A stretch of 64,000 nt of DNA from an uncultured Robiginitomaculum sp. (GTDB lineage: Bacteria; Pseudomonadota; Alphaproteobacteria; Caulobacterales; Maricaulaceae): assembly GCA_938015875.1 (NCBI GenBank), contig CALLXE010000058.1:1-64000 (forward strand), given 5' to 3'. Shown here one piece after another: positions 35,519 through 43,497 of this stretch. The notes beneath the pieces are model-generated. The model had not been told where the DNA came from and made no database searches. It worked only from the letters and a program-made list of their open reading frames with translations. A program made the translations under genes and the position numbers. The first letter of the stretch is position 1; each line of letters starts with the position of its first letter.

Positions 35519-36847
35519 TTAGCCTTTGACGAATTCCGGGTAGGAAGACACGCCGGTCTCTGCCTGGTCCAGGCCGACATATTCAACTTCATCGGAAACC
35601 CGCAGACCGATTGTCAGTTTCAGCGCCGTCCAGATGATGGCAGATGCGGCGGATACGAAGACCCCAACAGAGATGACGCCGATAAGTTGTGGCATAAAGC
35701 TGACGTCCGGATTTGTGAACGCGACGGCGAGTGTGCCGAAGATGCCGGCAACCAAGTGAACCGGGATTGCACCGACCACATCGTCGATTTTCAACTTATC
35801 AAGAAGCGGAACAGTCAGACAGGCCAGAAGGGAGCCGAGGCCACCGACAAGCATAGCAACCGGGACAGAAGGGGTCAGCGGCTCAGCCGTGATGGCGACC
35901 AGACCGGCCAGCGCGCCATTGAGCGCAAAGGTCAGATCCATTTTGCCGTAACGCAGGCGGGTATAAAGAACCGCGACAACGACGCCGGCAGCAGCGGCCA
36001 TATTGGTGTTCACGAAGATGCGGGCAATGGAGTCAGCATCTGTGATGGTGCCCATCGCGAGTTGTGATGCGCCATTAAAGCCGAACCAACCGAGCCACAG
36101 AATGAATACACCCAATGTCGCGAGCGGCATAGATGAGCCTTGGATCGGATTGACTTTACCGTCGACATATTTCCCTTTGCGGGCACCGACCATCAGCGCG
36201 CCGATTAAAGCTGCCCAGCCGCCTGTGGAATGAACCAGAGTAGAGCCGGCAAAATCTGAGAAGCCCATACGGTCAAGGAAGCCTGTACCCCATTCCCATG
36301 ACCCGACAACCGGATAGATAATCGCGGTCAGGAACAGAACAAAGATCATAAATGGCCAGAACTTCATACGCTCGGCCACTGTGCCGGACACGATAGAGGC
36401 CGTGGTCGCGCAGAAGACCATTTGGAAGAACCAATCGGAATAAGACGAATAGCCTGTACCGACATCTTCTTGCGCGAACTGATAGCCTTGCAGCGGATTA
36501 AAGCTGCCAAAGAAACCGGCACCTTCAGCGGATACGCCGTACATAAGGTCATAACCGACCCACCAGAACATAATACCGGCAACGGAATAGAGCGAAATAT
36601 TCTTAAGACACTGCATGGACACATTCTTTGTGCGCACGAGGCCTGCCTCGAGCATGGCGAAGCCTGCGGCCATCCACATGACCAGAAAGCCGCCGATTAA
36701 AAACAGCAGCGTGTTAAAGACAAAAGCCGTTTGAGCCTCATTGGCCGCAATTTGATCGGCCAGACTTACGTCTTGGGCCATGGCGCTCGCCGGGAGCGCC
36801 AGAAGCAGCGCGAGGGCGGCTCCTGATTTTTTAATAGATCCGCGCAT
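35519..36847 (-). CDS. Ammonium transporter, Amt family (copy B)
   Basis: The 442-residue Amt protein has a signal peptide ending SAMAQ and eleven membrane segments. Pore histidines are in TLVHSTGGWAALIG and IPVHLVAGIFG. The sequence is quite distinct from copy A (for instance an extra GSFNPLQGYQFAQEDVG loop), so the pair is not a recent duplication. ATG 36847 has AGGAGA upstream. The two copies may work at different ammonium levels or one may act as a sensor; this is inference. Confidence 0.93.
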   Translation of the reverse strand: MRGSIKKSGAALALLLALPASAMAQDVSLADQIAANEAQTAFVFNTLLFLIGGFLVMWMAAGFAMLEAGLVRTKNVSMQCLKNISLYSVAGIMFWWVGYDLMYGVSAEGAGFFGSFNPLQGYQFAQEDVGTGYSSYSDWFFQMVFCATTASIVSGTVAERMKFWPFMIFVLFLTAIIYPVVGSWEWGTGFLDRMGFSDFAGSTLVHSTGGWAALIGALMVGARKGKYVDGKVNPIQGSSMPLATLGVFILWLGWFGFNGASQLAMGTITDADSIARIFVNTNMAAAAGVVVAVLYTRLRYGKMDLTFALNGALAGLVAITAEPLTPSVPVAMLVGGLGSLLACLTVPLLDKLKIDDVVGAIPVHLVAGIFGTLAVAFTNPDVSFMPQLIGVISVGVFVSAASAIIWTALKLTIGLRVSDEVEYVGLDQAETGVSSYPEFVKG

Positions 36848-37028
36848 AATTATCTCCTGAAAGCGGGATTGAAACATGAAGATGTGTTAGGGTGATAAGA
36901 CAGCGCGCTCTATTGCATCGGGCGAGTCCGGATGGCTTGACGGACTTGTGATGTAAAAACGGGCGTTGAATCGTAAAATTCGTCGCTTTTATGTGCGCGG
37001 CCCAAATTATTTGCTAAGAGACTCGTCT

Positions 37029-37379
37029 ATGACTAAAATTTATAAAATCTTTTTACCCGAGCAATGGGCAGAGTTTCAGGCGCGCGGCTTGTTCATGGGC
37101 GCGCCGATTGATCTCGAGGACGGCTATATTCATCTTTCGACCCGCGAGCAGGTTGTTGAGACGGCTGCCAAGCATTTTTCCGAACATGCCAAAATCGGGC
37201 TCGCGCGAATTGAGTCGGCCAAATTGCCCGCCGCCATTCGCCCGGCCCTGAAATGGGAGCCGTCTCGGGGCGGTGAGGACTTTCCGCATCTCTACGCTCC
37301 GCTTCCTATTGGCGTTATTGAAGCGTATTGGGAGGTGAGAAATCGCGATGCAGGATTTGCGTTTCCGAAAATCTACTAA
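37029..37379 (+). CDS. DUF952 family protein
   Basis: The 116-residue cytosolic protein matches DUF952: it begins IYKIFLPEQWAEFQARG, has the conserved DGYIHLSTREQVVETAAKHF, and ends LYAPLPIGVIEAYWEV. The domain is related in fold to ADP-ribosyltransferase-like proteins, but no activity is established. The frame is open from 36966; ATG 37029 has AAGAGA upstream and matches family length. It is 44 bases upstream of pyrD and probably cotranscribed with it. Confidence 0.85.
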   Translation: MTKIYKIFLPEQWAEFQARGLFMGAPIDLEDGYIHLSTREQVVETAAKHFSEHAKIGLARIESAKLPAAIRPALKWEPSRGGEDFPHLYAPLPIGVIEAYWEVRNRDAGFAFPKIY

Positions 37380-37423
37380 ACCCGAAATTGATTCAACCTG
37401 AATTCTGTTAAAAAAGGCCCGAT

Positions 37424-38482
37424 ATGTCCTTAATTCAATCTGCGGGCATGCGCCTGATGCAGGCCCTGCCGCCGGAGCCGGCGCATAACGCGGCTATTCG
37501 CGCCTTATCGATGGGGCTGGGCAGCAAGTCTGCTGCCGACCGTCATGCGGTTTTGAAAACTAATCTTTGTGGCCTTGATCTGCCTAACCCGGTCGGTCTT
37601 GCGGCGGGTTTCGATAAGGATGCCAAAGTACCGGACGCGATTTTGGCGGCCGGCTTCGGATTTACGGAATGCGGCACGGTGACGCCCAAACCGCAGGCAG
37701 GCAATCCCAAACCCCGCCTGTTTCGCCTGAAAGAAGACGGCGCGGTTATTAACCGGATGGGCTTTAATAATGGCGGGCTTGATGCTTATACGGATCGCCT
37801 CAAGGCCCGCGCCGGGAAACCCGGCGTGGTGGGCGCGAATATCGGGGCCAATAAGCTGACCGAGGATAAAGTCGAAGATTACATTACCGGCCTGAAGGCT
37901 GTGTGGGGGCTTTGCGATTATGTGACAATCAATATCTCATCGCCCAATACGCCGGGGCTTCGTGACCTTCAGGGAGAGCAGGCGATGGAAGATCTGCTTG
38001 GCAGGCTTCAGGACGCGCGGCAAGAACTGGCCAAAGACGGGCCCGCTGCGCCGATGTTTTTAAAAGTCGCGCCGGACATTGCGATGAGCGCCGTTGACCG
38101 CATGGTCGAGCAGGCCCGCACATATGGCCTGTCCGCGATTATTGTTTCCAACACCACGCTTGACCGTCCCGAAAGTTTGCAGAGCGCGCATAAAGGCGAG
38201 AGCGGCGGACTGTCCGGGAAACCGCTTTTGACCCGGTCCAATGCCATGCTCCATGAATTTGCAGGCGCAGCGGCCGGACGTATTCCGCTCATCGGGGTCG
38301 GCGGCATTTCATCGGGCGCGGATGCTTATGAAAAAATCCGCCTCGGCGCGAGCGCTGTGCAGCTCTACTCCGCGCTGGTTTACGGCGGGCCGCAGCTTGT
38401 TACGCAAATCTGTGATGATCTGGCGGCGCGGCTTTTGGCGGACGGATTTACATCAGTCAAAGACGCGGTCGGCGCGGCTTAA
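37424..38482 (+). CDS. pyrD: Dihydroorotate dehydrogenase (quinone), class 2
   Basis: The 352-residue membrane-associated flavoenzyme of pyrimidine synthesis transfers electrons to quinone. Class 2 features are the N-terminal helical extension and the FMN/orotate motifs GLAAGFDKDAKVP, FGFTECGTVTPKPQAGNPKPR and NRMGFNN. The catalytic Ser lies in NISSPNTPGLR, and SGGLSGKPL follows. The last 30 bases overlap the convergent MATE gene. Confidence 0.96.
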   Translation: MSLIQSAGMRLMQALPPEPAHNAAIRALSMGLGSKSAADRHAVLKTNLCGLDLPNPVGLAAGFDKDAKVPDAILAAGFGFTECGTVTPKPQAGNPKPRLFRLKEDGAVINRMGFNNGGLDAYTDRLKARAGKPGVVGANIGANKLTEDKVEDYITGLKAVWGLCDYVTINISSPNTPGLRDLQGEQAMEDLLGRLQDARQELAKDGPAAPMFLKVAPDIAMSAVDRMVEQARTYGLSAIIVSNTTLDRPESLQSAHKGESGGLSGKPLLTRSNAMLHEFAGAAAGRIPLIGVGGISSGADAYEKIRLGASAVQLYSALVYGGPQLVTQICDDLAARLLADGFTSVKDAVGAA

Positions 38483-39820
38483 ATCAATGGCTTTGATTAT
38501 CTTCGGATAAGCGACCGCCAGCGTGACCGCCCGGGCCATGTAGTAAACCAAAAATGCCATCCAAATTCCGTGCGCGCCAAATACCGGATAGAGTATAAAA
38601 TGCGATCCGATATAAACGGCGAGCGCGACAATCCCGGCATTGCGCATGGCGGCCGTATGGGTGACGCCGATAAAAATACCGTCAAGCTGCCATGCGGCCA
38701 AACCGATAATCGGAGTCAGGGCGCAATAGGGCAAAAAGGTCTTGGCGGTTTCACGCACACCGGCATCCGTGGTCATCAGGTCTATGATGACGGGACCGAT
38801 TGCAAAAATTATCAGGCAGGACGCGATGGCGGCAAAGAAAGCAAATTCGCTCGTCAAGCGCACAGCGCGGGTAAAGCGGGTTTTACTTTTTGCGCCATAG
38901 GCGCTGCCGACGGCGGCTTCGGCGACATGGGCAAAACTGTCGAGGACCAGCGCGACCATATTAATGAACTGCAAAAGGATGTGGTTGCTTGCCAGAAAGT
39001 CTGCGCCCTGATTGGCCGCTTGCCAGCCGAAAAAACTAAAGCCCGTGGTCAGGCACAGTGTGCGGATAAAAATATTACTGTTGGTCACGCCGAGCTTTGA
39101 CAGCGCCGCTTTATCGAGCAGCGCATCTTTCGTCAGGGCCGCATTGCGCCATCCGCCGCGGGCTTTGATCTCCCGGCTTGCCATATAAAGCCCCATAATC
39201 AGGCCGCAAATTTCTGCAATCGCAGAGCCTGCCGCCACGCCGGCCACGCCCATATTCAGGTGCAAAACAAAAAATACGGACAGCACGGCGTTTATGACAT
39301 TAAGCACAATCTGCATATACAGCGCGCGGCGCGGGCGGCCGATCCCGATAAACCAGCCCATCAGCGCAATTCCGCCAAGGGTGGCGGGCAGGCCCCAAAG
39401 GCGAATGGAGATATAAGTGCGCGCGGCAGATTCAACGCCCGGCTCTCCCGGAAAAATTGCAAAGGCGGCAATCATCAGCGGAATTTGCAGGGCGAAGATA
39501 AGCAGTCCGATGGCAATGCCTAAGGGCACGGCGCGTACCAAATGGGCTTGCACAGCGCCTTGATCATCGGCTCCGTCCGCCTGCGCGGCCAAGCCGGCCG
39601 TGCTCATACGCAGAAAGCCAAAGCCCCAATAAAATATTGCGTAAATGACGGCGCCCAGACCGATGCCGGCGAGCAGCAGCGGATTGCCCATACGGCCAAT
39701 GACGGTGGCGTCGACAATGCCGACAACCGGTCCGGCGGCATTGGCAATCATAATCGGCCAAGCTTGCTGCGCGACGGCGCTGCGGGTCAGGTGCGGGGCT
39801 TTGGCCGCTGTGTTTGTCAC
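38453..39820 (-). CDS. MATE family efflux transporter (DinF/NorM-like)
   Basis: The 455-residue protein has twelve membrane segments in two homologous halves. Signature stretches are WPIMIANAAGPVVGIVDATVIGRMG at the start and GAKSKTRFTRAVRL after the seventh helix. It probably exports cationic drugs or metabolites using a Na+ or H+ gradient; the substrate cannot be read from sequence. It is cotranscribed with two thioesterase genes upstream (gap 3 bases), and its 3' end overlaps pyrD by 30 bases. Confidence 0.9.
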   Translation of the reverse strand: MTNTAAKAPHLTRSAVAQQAWPIMIANAAGPVVGIVDATVIGRMGNPLLLAGIGLGAVIYAIFYWGFGFLRMSTAGLAAQADGADDQGAVQAHLVRAVPLGIAIGLLIFALQIPLMIAAFAIFPGEPGVESAARTYISIRLWGLPATLGGIALMGWFIGIGRPRRALYMQIVLNVINAVLSVFFVLHLNMGVAGVAAGSAIAEICGLIMGLYMASREIKARGGWRNAALTKDALLDKAALSKLGVTNSNIFIRTLCLTTGFSFFGWQAANQGADFLASNHILLQFINMVALVLDSFAHVAEAAVGSAYGAKSKTRFTRAVRLTSEFAFFAAIASCLIIFAIGPVIIDLMTTDAGVRETAKTFLPYCALTPIIGLAAWQLDGIFIGVTHTAAMRNAGIVALAVYIGSHFILYPVFGAHGIWMAFLVYYMARAVTLAVAYPKIIKAIDLSRADRVFD

Positions 39821-39823
39821 GTC

Positions 39824-40246
39824 TTACTTATCACGGGTCAGCATGAAGTGTCCGTGCAGCACCGTAATCGGCGTGTCGAAACTGTCCTGCCAGGCGCGCA
39901 CCTGCACATTCGATACACGGGACCCTTGGCGCATTATGACGGCGCGGGCATATGTGTCTTTGGGCCGGCCGCGCCGAAGATAGTCAATATTGACGCCGAC
40001 AGGTTTGGCAAACCGCGCAGATTTATTTTCAAGGGACAGTTGAACAATCGCAGTCACTTCCATAAACGCGCTGACCGCGCCGCCGTGAAGGGCCTTTAAA
40101 ACCGGATTGCCGATAATATCATCGGCGTAGGGCATAACCATTGTCAGTTCATTGCCCATCAGAAGCGGGCGTATGCCTAAGAATTTTGCGTAAGGGATTT
40201 TATCCAACTGCGCGGCTATGGCCGCTTCATTTATCTCGGGACTCAT
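39824..40246 (-). CDS. PaaI-type hotdog thioesterase, copy 2
   Basis: The 140-residue hotdog-fold protein is of PaaI/YigI type. The acyl-CoA thioesterase motif LHGGAVSAFMEVTAIVQL carries the conserved HGG, followed by VNIDYLRRGRPKDTYARA. It probably hydrolyses acyl- or aryl-CoA. Its start overlaps the preceding thioesterase gene by four bases (ATGA), so the two may form a heteromer or at least be made together. Confidence 0.88.
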   Translation of the reverse strand: MSPEINEAAIAAQLDKIPYAKFLGIRPLLMGNELTMVMPYADDIIGNPVLKALHGGAVSAFMEVTAIVQLSLENKSARFAKPVGVNIDYLRRGRPKDTYARAVIMRQGSRVSNVQVRAWQDSFDTPITVLHGHFMLTRDK

Positions 40247-40767
40247 TGGCCGGTCTCTTTTGTATCAGCCGTTAAGGCGTCCGGCGTCAGGTCCGGTTTG
40301 CGCGACCCTCCGCCTGTCGTCATGAACACAGCTTGGGAACTGGCGACGGGATTATCCGGGTCGCCGTCATGGGCAATGGCGCGCACAAAGGCAACATTGC
40401 GCGTTGTCTTATAGCAGCGCGCCTCAGCAATGATGTTTTTACCGGGCTCAGCCGCGCGCATATAATCAATGCGCAAATCCAAAGTCGCCACCGGGACGGT
40501 TTGCTCAAACGCGCTCATCGCGGCAAGCCCTGAGGTTTGATCAAGCAGGGCTGTCACAGCGCCGCCGGCCATAACCCGGGTTTCCGTATCCCCGATAAGT
40601 TTGGGATTGTAATCCATAGCGATTGTTGCCGAGCCAATGTCAATGGCGACAAACCGAAAGCCAAGGGCTATCCCGTGAGGCGTTCCGCCGACCATCATCG
40701 GTCCGAGCTCCCACAGCCATGTCAGGCGTTCTTCTTTGGTCTTTTTTTTGGGCTGTGTATCGGTCAT
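40243..40767 (-). CDS. PaaI-type hotdog thioesterase, copy 1
   Basis: The 174-residue hotdog-fold protein has a charged N-terminal tail (PKKKTKEERLTW). The core has VMAGGAVTALLDQTSGLAAM (GG with Asp rather than HGG) and DLRIDYMRAAEPGKNIIAEA. The missing His suggests altered chemistry compared with copy 2. The C-terminal 25 residues look disordered. It heads the operon with the second thioesterase and the MATE transporter. Confidence 0.86.
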   Translation of the reverse strand: MTDTQPKKKTKEERLTWLWELGPMMVGGTPHGIALGFRFVAIDIGSATIAMDYNPKLIGDTETRVMAGGAVTALLDQTSGLAAMSAFEQTVPVATLDLRIDYMRAAEPGKNIIAEARCYKTTRNVAFVRAIAHDGDPDNPVASSQAVFMTTGGGSRKPDLTPDALTADTKETGQ

Positions 40768-40810
40768 GACGATGAGTTTAGTCTGCGCCGCGACCGGGCG
40801 CGAGTAAAAC

Positions 40811-43324
40811 TTACGCTCCGGCCACGTCTTTTAAAGTTTGAATAATGATATCGTCGACGCGGCCGGTTTCAGGCAGGCCATTGGCCCGTTCAAAGGCTTT
40901 GATCGCTTCGCGGGTTTTCGGGCCCATAGCGCCGTCCGCTACGCCGGCGTCATAGCCTATATCCAGAAGCAAACGCTGCACTGTGGCGACGCCGGAATTA
41001 CCCCGGCCTTTTTGGTTCCACGGCATGTTTTTAAAAATACCGTTTGTCTCAGGATCAAATTCTGACGGTCTGAAACGGGCGACTTTACTTTGGGCACGTT
41101 TTAAGGTTTCTGCCGGCAACTCTGATTTTAATTGTGCGGCCCGACGTTCTGCATCCTGATCGCCTTGGGATCCCGCGATCGCATACCAGCTGAAGGCTTC
41201 GGCCGGGTCCGGCGTCACGCCGGTGCCGCGTTCGTACAAGACCGCCAGATTATACTGCGCGTCCGTCATGCCAAATTCGGCTGCCTTACGAAACCACTGA
41301 GCGGCAACGGACATGTCAGCCTGAACGCCGCCCTTGCCTTCAATATAATAAAGCGCCAGATCATACATGGCGATGCGGTGGCCGGCGCGGGCTGCGCGCT
41401 CGGTCAGCATACGGGCCTGGGCAGCATCAACCGGCAAGCCTTGACCGTTTTCATACATATTGCCCAAATAATACTGAGCGGCCGGAAGGCCCTGATTGGC
41501 AGCAGCGCGAATAAACGGCGCAGCATCTTTTTCCTGTCCGCCCTGAAGCAGGGTTAAGCCCTTTTGCAATTGCGCAACCGGATTGCCGGCGGCAACGGCG
41601 GCGTCCAAAGAGGCAAAGTTGTCAATGCGCGGTTTTGACGGATCAATGTCGCCTGCGCCGTCCGGCGATGACATCTTACCTGTTGCGGCTGTGATATTCA
41701 CCGGCAGCATTTTCGGTGCTGCATTGCGCTCCGGTTGCGCGGCAGCAGGGCGGCTGTTGATCGTATCGGAAGCCGCCATTTGAGGCGCGCCGCCGGGCAG
41801 GCGGTCTTTGACGACCCAAGCGCCGGCGGCGACAACAGCGACCAAGGCGGCTGCGCCGGCGGCGGTGCGCAATGTGCGCGGGGTCAAACCCGCGGTCAGG
41901 CCCGCAACAGGGTTTTTGGATTTATCCTTGGGCGCGCGTGTCTTGCGGCTCTGTTTTTCATCACCCCCCGGACGGGCGGCAGCCATAGACAGGTCCGCGC
42001 CCGGATCAAGCGGCGCTTGTTGATAGGCCGGCGGCGCATAAGGATCCCCTGTCGCCGGGAGACCGCCCGCATAGGGATTTTGCGCGTAGGGGTTCTCGCT
42101 GTAGGCAGAGCCGGAAGAGGCGCCTGCCGGCATTAAAGGTTGCAGGCCGGCGTAATCCGGCGCTTCGGGCGCGCCGTATGGATCGAAATCCGCGGGCGCA
42201 TCATAATCATGCAGCGCCATTTGCGCCTCTGCGTGACCGGCATGATCAGTATAAGGATTGCTCTCATATGGGTTTTGCGCTGCAGTGGCGGCCGGCGCGG
42301 CGATCGGGGCAGGCTGCGGCGCGGCCATGTCGTAGCGCACGGTTTCATATTCGGACGGATTAAATTCCGCCGGCCCGTCTTGGATTTCGGCGGGGGGTAT
42401 CGGTAAAGGCAAAGGCGGTGCCGAGACGTCCTGAACAAAAGGCGGCGGGGTTTGATCAGTTGCGGGCGCAAAGCTGTCAGCGGCATTGGCGCTGATTGTG
42501 CCTGAATTGCCTGCGCCGATGCGCGTTTCGAGATTGTCAAGCCGGGCGGCCAAAGCGGCTACCGAGCGCTGCACAGGCGTAATATCAACAAAGGGCTGCG
42601 CCGAGGAGACGGTTTCAAGCCGGGCGTTAATATCAGCTTTCAGACTTTCGATTTCATGTTGGCTGTCCAGTGCGGCCTCATAAATGCGGCCTTCCGTGCG
42701 GTGCTCGATGGCGCTGCGGGCTTGGGTGAGGTCCGTAGATAATTGCGCGACCTGCGTGCCGATTTTGCGCAGGGCGGCGGCGCTGTTGTCTTCAACGCCG
42801 GTAATGCGGGCTTCTGTCTGTGCTTCTTGCGTTTCAAACCGGCGGGTGACGCGGTGCTCTAAGGCTTCGCGTTCGCGGGTTTCATTGCGGACGCGATTAT
42901 CAATGGCGGTCGCCAAACGAATAATCTGTGCATTGACTTTTTGGATGCTCTCGGCCTGGCGCAACTCTGTCTGGGACAGGCGCGCTGTGGCCCGCGATAA
43001 GGCTTCGCGGACATGGTCAATATCGGGGTTTGTCAAAGCGGACTGCAGCTCGCCTTTAATCTGCGCGCGACTCTCATCCAAGCGGCGGTTTAAATGGCTC
43101 GCCAATTCGTCAATATGGGTTTTAAGATCGCCGGTTTCATCAGCGTCAACTTTACTTTTCAGGGCACTGAAAGCGGTCTCAAGCGCGACCACAGACCGGG
43201 CCGTGTTCTTATCAGCAGATTTCAGGCGGCGTTCCACATCGCTGACATGCGCGCGGACTTTTGCCAAAGTATCACGGGCTGTCTTTGTTTGGGTCGGTGT
43301 TTTGCCCGCCATGGCGTATTCCAT
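40811..43324 (-). CDS. podJ: PodJ-like polar localisation protein
   Basis: About 837 residues in PodJ architecture. A long cytosolic coiled coil (about 10-275) is followed by a Pro/Ala-rich disordered region (about 285-470), one membrane helix (about 486-506), periplasmic Sel1 repeats (about 575-725, e.g. AAQYYLGNMYENGQGLPVD) and a C-terminal peptidoglycan-binding domain (about 766-837, LLLDIGYDAGVADGAMG). In Caulobacter, PodJ organises the new pole and binds other polarity factors. Unusual here are NPY motifs, repeated in pairs in the disordered part. Start choice lies between ATG 43324 and ATG 43312; neither ribosome site is decisive. Another Sel1-coiled-coil envelope protein remains possible. 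Confidence 0.72.
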   Translation of the reverse strand: MEYAMAGKTPTQTKTARDTLAKVRAHVSDVERRLKSADKNTARSVVALETAFSALKSKVDADETGDLKTHIDELASHLNRRLDESRAQIKGELQSALTNPDIDHVREALSRATARLSQTELRQAESIQKVNAQIIRLATAIDNRVRNETREREALEHRVTRRFETQEAQTEARITGVEDNSAAALRKIGTQVAQLSTDLTQARSAIEHRTEGRIYEAALDSQHEIESLKADINARLETVSSAQPFVDITPVQRSVAALAARLDNLETRIGAGNSGTISANAADSFAPATDQTPPPFVQDVSAPPLPLPIPPAEIQDGPAEFNPSEYETVRYDMAAPQPAPIAAPAATAAQNPYESNPYTDHAGHAEAQMALHDYDAPADFDPYGAPEAPDYAGLQPLMPAGASSGSAYSENPYAQNPYAGGLPATGDPYAPPAYQQAPLDPGADLSMAAARPGGDEKQSRKTRAPKDKSKNPVAGLTAGLTPRTLRTAAGAAALVAVVAAGAWVVKDRLPGGAPQMAASDTINSRPAAAQPERNAAPKMLPVNITAATGKMSSPDGAGDIDPSKPRIDNFASLDAAVAAGNPVAQLQKGLTLLQGGQEKDAAPFIRAAANQGLPAAQYYLGNMYENGQGLPVDAAQARMLTERAARAGHRIAMYDLALYYIEGKGGVQADMSVAAQWFRKAAEFGMTDAQYNLAVLYERGTGVTPDPAEAFSWYAIAGSQGDQDAERRAAQLKSELPAETLKRAQSKVARFRPSEFDPETNGIFKNMPWNQKGRGNSGVATVQRLLLDIGYDAGVADGAMGPKTREAIKAFERANGLPETGRVDDIIIQTLKDVAGA

Positions 43325-43497
43325 ATCTGCTTTGCGGCCCGCGCAGCCGTATATTCGGCGCGGCAAGCCTGCTTAAAATGCAGTTAGGCTGATTTGTGGT
43401 TAACGTCTTGTTAAAATCACGCAAATTTTAACCTTTTGCCCCTGTTTTAATGGGATTTTGAGATAAAATGCACCGGGTGATCCCTGCGCGGCGGTCC

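Noticed and set aside
42684-43376. 230-codon plus-strand frame opposite the PodJ-like gene
   Set aside because: It is a Ser/Arg-rich shadow of the coiled-coil region with no ribosome site.
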